Assembly (NCBI GenBank): GCA_050633905.1 | Contig: JBOEHJ010000018.1 | Coordinates: 62,001-126,000 of the forward strand | Length of the DNA: 64,000 nt | DNA from: JANQPX01 sp050633905 | GTDB taxonomy: Bacteria; Pseudomonadota; Alphaproteobacteria; Geminicoccales; Geminicoccaceae | Reading direction: 5' to 3' | Shown here: piece after piece, positions 33,100-39,576 of the stretch | How the letters are laid out: every line of letters begins with the position of its first letter | Numbering within the stretch: position 1 is the first letter of the stretch | Notes under the pieces: model-generated | Seen by the model: the letters and a program-made list of their open reading frames with translations, nothing else | Told to the model about the DNA's origin: nothing | Database searches by the model: none | Translations under genes and position numbers: made by a program

Positions 33100-33945
33100 C
33101 TACTCCCCGGTCACGACATCGCCGGCGCCGATAATGGTCGATTGAATCGGGTTGTCTACCTCGCGAAGCCGTACGTCACCGGATCCTACGATGTTGACGC
33201 TGGCGTTGACCGTGCGGCCGCCGAAGTCGATGGCGCCACTGCCGGTGATGGTGAGCGTTGCATGATCCAGATTGCCATCCAGAATCTCGATCGAACCGTC
33301 GCCGGCGATGCTGGCAGCAAGGGCACGCTCGACTCGCTTTGCGGTCACGTCGCCGGCACCGGCGAGAGTGACATCGAGGGCCGCGATCTTGCCGAGTTCG
33401 GCATCGCAGCTTGCACAATTGAGGACGACGTCGGCGCCTGTATCGCCGATCTCGGCATTGCCGACAAAACCCTCAAGGCGAACGATGGTGCCCTCGGGCA
33501 CGGTCGCCGTCATGAAGAGGTCGACGGGCTCGCTGTGATTGGTGAAGGTTTGATTGCCGATCTGAACATTCGATGTTCCGCCGCCGCTAGTGATCGAGGT
33601 CACATTCCCGTCTACCGTGGCGATGTTAGTGCTTTCGGTAGGTATGGTGATCATGAATGCGTCGTTCTTGACATCGCTTTTGACGAGATCGAGCGCTTCA
33701 TCCTCACCTTCGATCGTAATTTCGACCTCGGGACGCTGACCGATGATGACCTCGACTTCGCCGCGCAGCCCTTTGATCACAAGGCCTTTGGCCACGGCCG
33801 GTTTGATCTCGAGATTGCCAGCGGCGGCAGGAAAGCCGGCAATGAGCAGGGTGGAGCTGGCTGCGACACCCATCATCATCCAGCGCATCGCCTGCAATCT
33901 ACGGCGCTGCTTCACGATATCGAAATGGCTTGAGAGGTTTGTCAT
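33100..33945 (-). CDS. Secreted DUF2807 protein (adhesin-head-like beta-helix)
   Basis: 281 residues from ATG 33945; a start seven codons earlier is possible. A hydrophobic signal (MMMGVAASSTLLIAGFPAAA) is followed by a repetitive beta domain: GLRGEVEVIIGQRPEVEITI, then DVTLAGAGDVTAKRVER, GDGSIEILDGNLDHATLTIT, GSGAIDFGGRTVNASVNIVG, GSGDVRLREV. This G-(S/A)-G-x-(I/V) pattern with regular strands is the DUF2807 putative auto-transporter-adhesin head. One CASC motif may hold a disulfide. It is opposite in direction to the CsgG-like gene and converges with it. Probably a periplasmic or surface beta-helix protein. Confidence 0.82.
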   Translation of the reverse strand: MTNLSSHFDIVKQRRRLQAMRWMMMGVAASSTLLIAGFPAAAGNLEIKPAVAKGLVIKGLRGEVEVIIGQRPEVEITIEGEDEALDLVKSDVKNDAFMITIPTESTNIATVDGNVTSITSGGGTSNVQIGNQTFTNHSEPVDLFMTATVPEGTIVRLEGFVGNAEIGDTGADVVLNCASCDAELGKIAALDVTLAGAGDVTAKRVERALAASIAGDGSIEILDGNLDHATLTITGSGAIDFGGRTVNASVNIVGSGDVRLREVDNPIQSTIIGAGDVVTGE

Positions 33946-34060
33946 TGCTATGATCCGTTTTATCAAGAATCAAACTGAGCGTTTCAAATCGTTGCTGGTC
34001 GGACCAATGTCAACAACCTCCAACGAGCTGCCACTTTACCGCGTCGTCCCGGACTTGGGA

Positions 34061-34423
34061 ATGAGGGCTACGGGATTGTTCCCGAAGTTTCGCCAATCGT
34101 TGATGGCGCCGCTTGTGGCTTTGGCGTTCATTCTTCCCGGATCGATCTCTATCGGGCATGCCGAAGTGCAGCTTAGCCCCGAAGGTGTTCGTGTCGGTGA
34201 CATCCCCGTTGATCTTCGGTCCCTTGGCTCCGAAACGTCGGATGCCACGATGGCCTGTTGGCAAGGGGGCAAGGAAATCTTCAGCGCTGATGAATTCAAC
34301 ACTGTCCTGCTAGGTGGGCTGGCTGGTGAAACGGCCATCACGCTCAAGAACAATAGCAATGGAACCCAAGCTCTCGCGATTTCTTTGGAGAACGGTCTGT
34401 GCTTCGTGACGATCGCACCGTGA
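34061..34423 (+). CDS. Small secreted protein sharing the SADExN motif with the next OmpA protein
   Basis: 120 residues from ATG 34061; ATG 34007 and 33951 are in frame and cannot be excluded. The N-terminus has a signal (LMAPLVALAFILPGSISIGHA). The C-terminal half contains GKEIFSADEFNTVLLGGLAG, which matches YKEVPSADEINRVLFGGAKG near the N-terminus of the OmpA-family protein encoded 48 bases downstream. I do not recognise a family. It is likely co-transcribed with 34471. Confidence 0.6.
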   Translation: MRATGLFPKFRQSLMAPLVALAFILPGSISIGHAEVQLSPEGVRVGDIPVDLRSLGSETSDATMACWQGGKEIFSADEFNTVLLGGLAGETAITLKNNSNGTQALAISLENGLCFVTIAP

Positions 34424-34470
34424 CCGACCATCGTCGAGAATATGTTAACGATAGAACAGGAGTTAAACCC

Positions 34471-35142
34471 ATGAGATGCACCTTTTCCAGACAGCGATTG
34501 CTCGGAACAACCATCGCGGTGGGCCTGTCGGCCTTCTCCTTAGCCGCCTTGGCTGAAGACGTGATCATGTACAAGGAAGTGCCCAGCGCTGACGAGATTA
34601 ATCGGGTGCTGTTCGGCGGAGCCAAAGGGGAAATCGAGGGGCAGCGCACCCGCTCAATCCGCGTCGTGGAACCTACGGCACGCGCAGCCCAGGACAAGAC
34701 ACGTGCCATTCGGCTGCATCAGCCGGAAGAGGCTCTGCCCCAAAATAGCGGCACGCAGACGGCAGCCGCATCGGGAGAGGTTCCGGCTGCCGAGCCGCAA
34801 GGTGTCGGCTTGGGCTTCAATCTTCAGTTCGCCTTCGATTCGACCGATCTCCTACCAGATTCAGTGCCTTACATCGACCGACTTGGCGAGGTAATGGGTG
34901 CTGCTGAGAATCAGGGTAAGGTTCTGTTGATCCTTGGGCATACCGATGCGACCGGCAGCGATACCTACAACGCTTCCTTGTCTGAAAATCGTGCGGCAGC
35001 GGTGAAGAGCTATTTGGCGACCACATGGAACATTCCTGCCGAGCAGCTTCAGATCCAGGGAGCTGGTGAGTCGCAACCTTTGGCCGGCACTGATCCCAAT
35101 GACGGTGTCAACCGACGTGTCGAGTTCTTTGCGATGAACTAA
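34471..35142 (+). CDS. OmpA-family peptidoglycan-binding protein 1
   Basis: 223 residues from ATG 34471, with AGGAG upstream. A signal peptide covers about 1-28 (ends AALAE). An N-terminal motif YKEVPSADEINRVLFGG is shared with the small protein upstream. A linker follows, then an OmpA C-terminal domain from about 110: FNLQFAFDSTDLLPDS, LILGHTDATGSDTYNASLSE, RAAAVKSYL and DGVNRRVEF. These are the canonical diaminopimelate-binding features. There is no outer-membrane barrel and no lipobox, so it is a periplasmic wall-binding protein. Confidence 0.88.
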   Translation: MRCTFSRQRLLGTTIAVGLSAFSLAALAEDVIMYKEVPSADEINRVLFGGAKGEIEGQRTRSIRVVEPTARAAQDKTRAIRLHQPEEALPQNSGTQTAAASGEVPAAEPQGVGLGFNLQFAFDSTDLLPDSVPYIDRLGEVMGAAENQGKVLLILGHTDATGSDTYNASLSENRAAAVKSYLATTWNIPAEQLQIQGAGESQPLAGTDPNDGVNRRVEFFAMN

Positions 35143-35159
35143 CCCGGATCGATCAACGC

Positions 35160-35203
35160 CGTCCCCCCGCAGGGTTCGCCTATGTCGTTCCTGCGGGGAT
35201 ATG
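35160..35203 (+). terminator. Hairpin after the first OmpA gene
   Basis: CCCCGCAGG at about 35165 pairs with CCTGCGGGG at about 35191 with a loop of about 16 bases. It is shortly after the stop at 35142 and no clear T run follows. Confidence 0.5.
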
Positions 35204-35279
35204 GTGACCCGTCACCGATGGGTGGATGTATGCAGACAACTGGGTGTGTGCCTGTGATCTTATCTCAAAAGAGGCCAGT

Positions 35280-35389
35280 CCAGTGGTATGACCACATCGG
35301 AAAAGTCACTCATTTGGGAGTGTCACATGTTGAGTAGGAATGTATTTCTAAGATTTCATATTCATCAAATGATGTGGTCACGCCACTAG
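35280..35389. repeat. Short element with family II inverted ends (copies D and E)
   Basis: The left end CCAGTGGTATGACCACATC and the inverted right end CTAGTGGCGTGACCACATC are 110 bases apart and match the start of the 84-bp family II elements; the right end also shares the following ATTTG. The core GTGG-N5-CCAC is palindromic and resembles TGGTnnnACCA operators of FCD-type GntR regulators. The interior is AT-rich and unlike copies A-C. The right CTAG contains the stop of the small ORF at 35386-35487. It could be a MITE or a pair of operators. Confidence 0.6.
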
Positions 35390-35487
35390 ACAATGACTAC
35401 ATGATCGTTCGAGACGATGACGAATGCATCATGGTTCTGATGACGGCCAAGGTAGGCCGGATCATCGAAATTAGAAGAGAACCACAT
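35386..35487 (-). CDS. Possible 33-residue ORF ending at a family II element
   Basis: Starts ATG at 35485-35487 and ends at an amber codon that is the TAG of a family II end. The product has an N-terminal NFDDPAYLGRHQN and a C-terminal AFVIVSNDHVVIV, an alternating beta pattern that looks protein-like. No clear ribosome site, and it is divergent from the OmpA gene at 35518. Its coincidence with the element border, which marks true stop codons elsewhere, is the main argument that it is real. It could be the remnant of a longer gene. Confidence 0.35.
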   Translation of the reverse strand: MWFSSNFDDPAYLGRHQNHDAFVIVSNDHVVIV

Positions 35488-35517
35488 GATGCTTGACGTA
35501 CTACCGGAGTTGAGGCC

Positions 35518-36153
35518 ATGCCGCAGCAAAACAAGCATAAGTTTTTTGGCGCAGCTGGTGCCCTTGTTTCAGTCCTGGCTTTGTCGGCGTCGCCGGCCAT
35601 GGCGGATCAAGCCGTCTATCTGACCAATGAAGCCAGTTATTGTGAGATTTTTCAGGCGATTAATCCAATAGTGCCGGAAAATTGTCGCGAGGAGCTGGGG
35701 CACGATACGTTCGATGGCGGCGTGACGCGATCGATCCAGATGCATCAGGCGCCGAAAGCTGTGAGCGGTGCCGCGAAGGGCAATACGGGAACGCTCGATG
35801 ATCAAGGTGAGCGGGCGATCGCGATGAATATCCAGTTCGAATTCGACTCGTCCAAGTTGACCCTTGAGGCGCTTGGTACGCTCGATCGGGTGGCCGAGGT
35901 GCTGAACAGCGATTTGATGAAGGACAAGGCGATCGTCGTCGAGGGGCACACGGATTCCGTTGGCAGCGATAGCTATAATTTTGGGCTTTCGACCCGTCGC
36001 GCGCTGGCTGTGCAGTTCTACCTTACCGAGCAGCATCTGATCGATATGGACCGGCTTGTGATCTCTGGCAAAGGCGAGCTGGAGCCTTATGATTCGGCCG
36101 ACCCCAAAGCGGCATTGAACCGACGTGTCGAATTCGTCAACAGTAACAGCTAA
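35518..36153 (+). CDS. OmpA-family peptidoglycan-binding protein 2
   Basis: 211 residues. A signal peptide covers about 1-29 (FFGAAGALVSVLALSASPAMA). After an N-terminal segment with two cysteines (YCEIF, ENCREEL), an OmpA-like domain begins near 98: MNIQFEFDSSKLTLEAL, VVEGHTDSVGSDSYNFGLST, RRALAVQFYL and ALNRRVEFVNS. It is a second member beside the one at 34471, with the same architecture (signal, short unique N-terminus, OmpA C-domain). Likely wall-anchored in the periplasm. Confidence 0.88.
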   Translation: MPQQNKHKFFGAAGALVSVLALSASPAMADQAVYLTNEASYCEIFQAINPIVPENCREELGHDTFDGGVTRSIQMHQAPKAVSGAAKGNTGTLDDQGERAIAMNIQFEFDSSKLTLEALGTLDRVAEVLNSDLMKDKAIVVEGHTDSVGSDSYNFGLSTRRALAVQFYLTEQHLIDMDRLVISGKGELEPYDSADPKAALNRRVEFVNSNS

Positions 36154-36220
36154 GGCGTATCCCGAATGATTTTCTTGCCCGTCGGACCTATTTCCAACTT
36201 GGCGAAGTGATGATGAAACC

Positions 36221-36859
36221 ATGCGCCTTAGGATCGTGAATCCAGGCTGGATGAAAACGCGTGTTGCTTGCGGTTTCGTCGCGGCGATGATCTTGGGAAC
36301 TGGCCTGAGCGGTCTTCTGGCCGCTGATGAGCATCAGCCCGCTTGCCCTTGGATCGTCCAGCCTGAAGAGCCAATTTTCGGCCTAGCAGCCGACATCGCG
36401 ACCTATGAGATCTTGTTCACTGGTCAGGTCTCCGATGATGTCTTTTACGGGTTCTCGGTTGCCGATCACCAACTTGCTCGGCAACTGACCCAAGACGGTG
36501 AGATCCCTGATCTTCGAGCCAATGGACGGGCGCTCAAGACGGTCGAGCGCGAAGGGGTGATCGTCTATCAGGTCTCCGCTGATTCGATCCAGCCGCGAAC
36601 CATCTATCTTCTAGCAGCAGCCAGTCCGATACTGAACCTTGAGCAGATCGAAGCGCGCCTTGATCCATCCCGCCCCATTGCCGTGGGGTTGCGTACCCGT
36701 GGGGCGAGTGATCTGAATGGCCCTTTGCCGCGGCGGACCGTACCAGGCATCCAGATCGTTGCAGCGGCATCAGAGGCGAAAAGCGATGAGCGCTCTTTCA
36801 CCCCCACGACCCTCGGCTCCGATTTTATGCTCTGTGCCTATCAGGTGTCCTGGAGCTGA
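36221..36859 (+). CDS. Secreted protein of unknown function
   Basis: 212 residues with a signal peptide (VACGFVAAMILGTGLSGLLA, about 15-34). The mature part is beta-rich: YEILFTGQVSDDVFYGFSVA, REGVIVYQVSADSI, TIYLLAAASPI, with two cysteines (ACPWIV near the start, MLCAYQ at the end) that could close a disulfide. I do not recognise the family. It is the last plus-strand gene of the surface cluster and is followed by a strong hairpin. Confidence 0.65.
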   Translation: MRLRIVNPGWMKTRVACGFVAAMILGTGLSGLLAADEHQPACPWIVQPEEPIFGLAADIATYEILFTGQVSDDVFYGFSVADHQLARQLTQDGEIPDLRANGRALKTVEREGVIVYQVSADSIQPRTIYLLAAASPILNLEQIEARLDPSRPIAVGLRTRGASDLNGPLPRRTVPGIQIVAAASEAKSDERSFTPTTLGSDFMLCAYQVSWS

Positions 36860-36867
36860 TTGTCTGA

Positions 36868-36897
36868 AGCCTGTCCGGATAGACATCCGGACAGGCT
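36868..36897. terminator. Perfect 13-bp hairpin between converging genes
   Basis: AGCCTGTCCGGAT and ATCCGGACAGGCT pair perfectly around AGAC. It is placed nine bases after the 36221 gene and before the end of the minus-strand acyltransferase gene, so it could end transcripts from both sides. No T run. Confidence 0.75.
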
Positions 36898-36978
36898 CAT
36901 CAGGACATTGCCTTTGGCCGGTTCCCCGATCCGTTCGAGAAACCTTTCTGGACCGGATCTCTCTGCGCGCGATCGGGA

Positions 36979-38064
36979 TCAGACGAGTTCGGCGATTTCT
37001 TCGCGCTTTGGTTCAGCGTCTTTTCGAGACGGCTGTGCTGCCATGGCCGAGGACGCTGGCTGGATGAGCGCCTCCCCATGTGCGCTCGAGCTAGGGAAGG
37101 AAAACTGATCCGGGAACTCACTGACATAGACTTCTAGCCTTGGCACGTAATCCTGCAGCATCGTCTCGATCGTTTCGCCGCGTCCACGGTATTTCGGCTT
37201 GTTCAGTCCCGGTTCCACGATCGTCTGGATTGTGCCGTCGGGGCGTTGCACGGTGAAAACCGGTAGGACCGTTGCGCCGGTATCACAGGCAAAGTTCAGC
37301 GCGCCGGTCGCGATGCGGATCTGGCCATGTAAGAAGGGTAGGACGCTTACTCGCCGACCAAGCGGGGTGACCAGGACCATGACAGGCTGATTATCCCGGA
37401 GTTTCTCCTTGATCAATGCGTTGACCTGCTCCGTCCTGTCTTCGCGGAAGACCATGCGGTCCTTCAAGAAACGTTTTTCGATGCTGGTGTAGATGGGGTT
37501 CAGCAGCCAGCGCGCAAGCTTGCTCTCGAAAAAGCCGTGGGTGTTCCTTGAGAGATGACTGATGGGATATCCAGCCTGCGCGAGGGACGCTTTCGCCATC
37601 AGGTCCTGATAGGCAAAATTCGCAGTGAGCAGAAGCACACCCCGGCCTCGTGCTAAGGCAACGTCGAGATGCTGTTGACCGATCAGCTGTGGCTTGGGTT
37701 GCCAGCTCCGCGGCCAGTAGCATGCCAGGAGCTGCATCCAGCTTAGGTATTTATGCGCAAGCCATCCCTTACGAAAATTCTGCTCGATCCAGGGTGTTGG
37801 CCGATCGCCGACTAGGACCTTGACGGTCGCAAGTTCATCGGCGTTAAGGCCAGGACTGCGACGAAGCCTTCTTGCTGCAAGGTTGTCTGCCAGACGCCCC
37901 CATCTGTGCTCAGGCAAGCACCAGCTGGCGAGCCCCAGTAACAGCACCAGGCCCGCTACGCCGACGTCGCGGACTTGCAGCCAAGGGGTCGGATCGATCG
38001 TTGACGTCTCGTCGGCTCTTTGTTGGTCTTGCAACACCATCTGGTGCGCGGAGGGGCGGATCAT
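36979..38064 (-). CDS. LpxL/HtrB-type acyltransferase-like protein lacking the catalytic histidine
   Basis: 361 residues. One membrane segment at about 31-50 (VGVAGLVLLLGLASWCLP). The central region resembles lipid A late acyltransferases (LPLAT superfamily): WIEQNFRKGWLAHKYL, RGRGVLLLTANFAYQDLMAK, QPVMVLVTPLGRRVSVLPFL, ACDTGATVLPVFTVQRPDG. The HX4D/E catalytic motif, HFGxWE in LpxL, reads NFAYQD, with asparagine in place of histidine. The enzyme may be inactive as a classical acyltransferase or use another mechanism. It ends the surface cluster and converges with the 36221 gene. Confidence 0.75.
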   Translation of the reverse strand: MIRPSAHQMVLQDQQRADETSTIDPTPWLQVRDVGVAGLVLLLGLASWCLPEHRWGRLADNLAARRLRRSPGLNADELATVKVLVGDRPTPWIEQNFRKGWLAHKYLSWMQLLACYWPRSWQPKPQLIGQQHLDVALARGRGVLLLTANFAYQDLMAKASLAQAGYPISHLSRNTHGFFESKLARWLLNPIYTSIEKRFLKDRMVFREDRTEQVNALIKEKLRDNQPVMVLVTPLGRRVSVLPFLHGQIRIATGALNFACDTGATVLPVFTVQRPDGTIQTIVEPGLNKPKYRGRGETIETMLQDYVPRLEVYVSEFPDQFSFPSSSAHGEALIQPASSAMAAQPSRKDAEPKREEIAELV

Positions 38065-38583
38065 CTGTGGAAAACTCCTGCAAGCGCGCTCTGGTAATTT
38101 GTTCTGATGATTGGGAAAAAGAAAAGAAAACCAATAACAAGCGATGTTTTTTTAATACTGACTGGGAGCACGACTTTCTGTCAAATAAAATCAATTTTAT
38201 ATTAAGTAAAAACAAATATATTTTTTGAACAAAGGTTTATTTTTATTTGAGTGTTTTTTGGTAAATTTTTATGTATATTGTAAATTAATATTTAAGGTGT
38301 GTTTTTTTTGCTTTAGTTCATAGAGATGGCGCGGGCGGATTTGAAAAAGGCTGTGCCGTTTGGCCAAGGCACGCGACACGGCGCTTGATGCCCGCTTCAA
38401 AAGCTATCGAGTGATGTCTTGGTCAAGCTGAGAAGATGCCAGCCCTCGACGCCGCGCGTTGCACGACATTGTCTTTTGACTTCCGCTAGCTTGCTAGACG
38501 GAGGGCTGGTCCTGCTGTGTAAGCCTAGTCCAAAAGAACTTTAGGTGTTCGGTCTCGGCAGGGTGTGATCATCTCGAAAGAAG
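38065..38583. other. Long gene-free region with a strikingly AT-rich tract
   Basis: 519 bases without a gene I can support. About 38100-38320 is very AT-rich, with runs such as TTTTTTTTG near 38305 and repeated TTTAT/AAATA words, in sharp contrast to the GC-rich neighbourhood. It lies upstream of the acyltransferase-like gene (minus strand) and downstream of iolE. It may be a recently acquired segment, a curved promoter region or a silencing-protein site. Confidence 0.7.
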
Positions 38584-38667
38584 CCCGACAAGGGACCGCA
38601 TACCCTTGGCGTTCCGAGCTCGTTCTTCGATGGCGTCGGGAACCAAATGACGATGTCACACCACTAG
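38584..38667 (-). repeat. Family II 84-bp element, copy A
   Basis: Read on the minus strand it starts CTAGTGGTGTGACATCGTC and ends CTTGTCGGG. It aligns gap-free with the copies at 12019-12102 and 51597-51680 (about three quarters identical to the latter by eye). Its TAG is the stop codon of iolE. The frame after the stop stays open for about 40 more codons, and most differences from copy B in the second half fall in third codon positions. Confidence 0.8.
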
Positions 38668-39572
38668 GTCTTGATGTTGAAACCCGCCTCGCGAAAGGCT
38701 TTGGTGAGCGCAGCATGGCCGATCTTGGCCATCTCGAAAGGATTGGCCTTGATCGGGTCTTGCTCGGCCTCGACCACGACCCAGCCTGTATAGCCGATCT
38801 CCGCAAGTAGCTTGGCAAACGGGCCATAGTCGATCATGCCATCGCCTGGAACAGTAAACACGCCTTCAAGGACACCCTTCAAAAAGCTCCAGTTCTCCGC
38901 CTTCAGGCGTTGGAGCACCTCACCCCGGATGTCTTTGCAATGGACGTGGTTGATCCGAGCCCCATGTCGTTTGGTGGTCGCCAGTACATCGCCGCCGGCA
39001 AATGTCAGATGGCCAGTATCCAGCAGCAGACCAACCGAGCTGTCCGTGGCGGCCATTAGCAGATCAACCTCGCGCTCGGTCTCAATTAGGGTGCCCATAT
39101 GGTGATGATAGCTCATCGGGCAGCCCTCGGCCTTGAGCCATTCAGCGAAGGCCGAAAGCTTTTCACCAAACGGTCCGAACTCCTCATCAGGCATGACGGG
39201 ACGATTTTGGAGCGGCGTTTCGATCTGCGTCTGGACCGTGCCGGTGGTCTCAGCATAGACCATCACCGGGCTGTTCAGTTCTTGGAACAGATGAAGCTGT
39301 TCTGCGATGTTTTTCTTTTCCTCCTCCACCGTGCAGTAGCGGAGGCTGCCGGAGAACCAGCCGGAGCAGAGAACAACGCCGTGCTCCTCTAAAATAGGCC
39401 CGAGGATCTTCGGGTCGATGTGGAACTTGCCCCCCTTCTCCACGCCGGAAAAGCCGGCTGTCCTGGCCTCATTGAGGCAAGTTTCGAGCTTGGTCTCGCC
39501 GCCTAGCTCGGGCAGATCGTCATTGCTCCAGGCAATCGGCGCGATGCCAAGCTTGATCGGTCCATAGGCCAT
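38664..39572 (-). CDS. iolE: Myo-inosose-2 dehydratase IolE
   Basis: 302 residues from ATG 39570-39572, which follows GGAG and starts four bases after the iolD stop; a longer start at 39614 would overlap iolD. IolE removes water from 2-keto-myo-inositol (scyllo-inosose) to give 3D-trihydroxycyclohexane-1,2-dione, using a TIM-barrel fold with a divalent metal. Typical stretches are KLGIAPIAWSNDDLPELGG, GFSGVEKGGKFH, YHHHMGTLIETE, LLDTGHLTFAGGD and VEAEQDP, with metal ligands in the E, D, H and E of these motifs. It makes the substrate of IolD, encoded just upstream. The stop is the amber codon at the border of a family II element. Confidence 0.93.
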   Translation of the reverse strand: MAYGPIKLGIAPIAWSNDDLPELGGETKLETCLNEARTAGFSGVEKGGKFHIDPKILGPILEEHGVVLCSGWFSGSLRYCTVEEEKKNIAEQLHLFQELNSPVMVYAETTGTVQTQIETPLQNRPVMPDEEFGPFGEKLSAFAEWLKAEGCPMSYHHHMGTLIETEREVDLLMAATDSSVGLLLDTGHLTFAGGDVLATTKRHGARINHVHCKDIRGEVLQRLKAENWSFLKGVLEGVFTVPGDGMIDYGPFAKLLAEIGYTGWVVVEAEQDPIKANPFEMAKIGHAALTKAFREAGFNIKT

Positions 39573-39576
39573 CTTC

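Larger units (their letters stand above)
35143..35517. other. Intergenic region with an inverted pair of GntR-operator-like sites and a small minus-strand ORF
   Basis: 375 bases between two OmpA genes. It contains GTGGTATGACCAC at 35283-35295 and GTGGTCACGCCAC at 35374-35386, which form the ends of the element listed separately, and the 33-codon ORF at 35386-35487. A GC-rich symmetrical tract at about 35160-35203 (CCCCGCAGG and CCTGCGGGG) is a likely terminator for the OmpA gene ending at 35142. Confidence 0.5.

Noticed and set aside
33025..33933. Plus-strand frame of 302 codons opposite the DUF2807 gene
   Set aside because: The minus-strand reading has a signal peptide and the DUF2807 repeat pattern; the plus-strand reading has neither.
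35397..35600. Minus-strand 67-codon frame upstream of the OmpA gene
   Set aside because: It overlaps the start and signal peptide of the 35518 gene; the 33-codon frame ending at 35386 fits the element border better.
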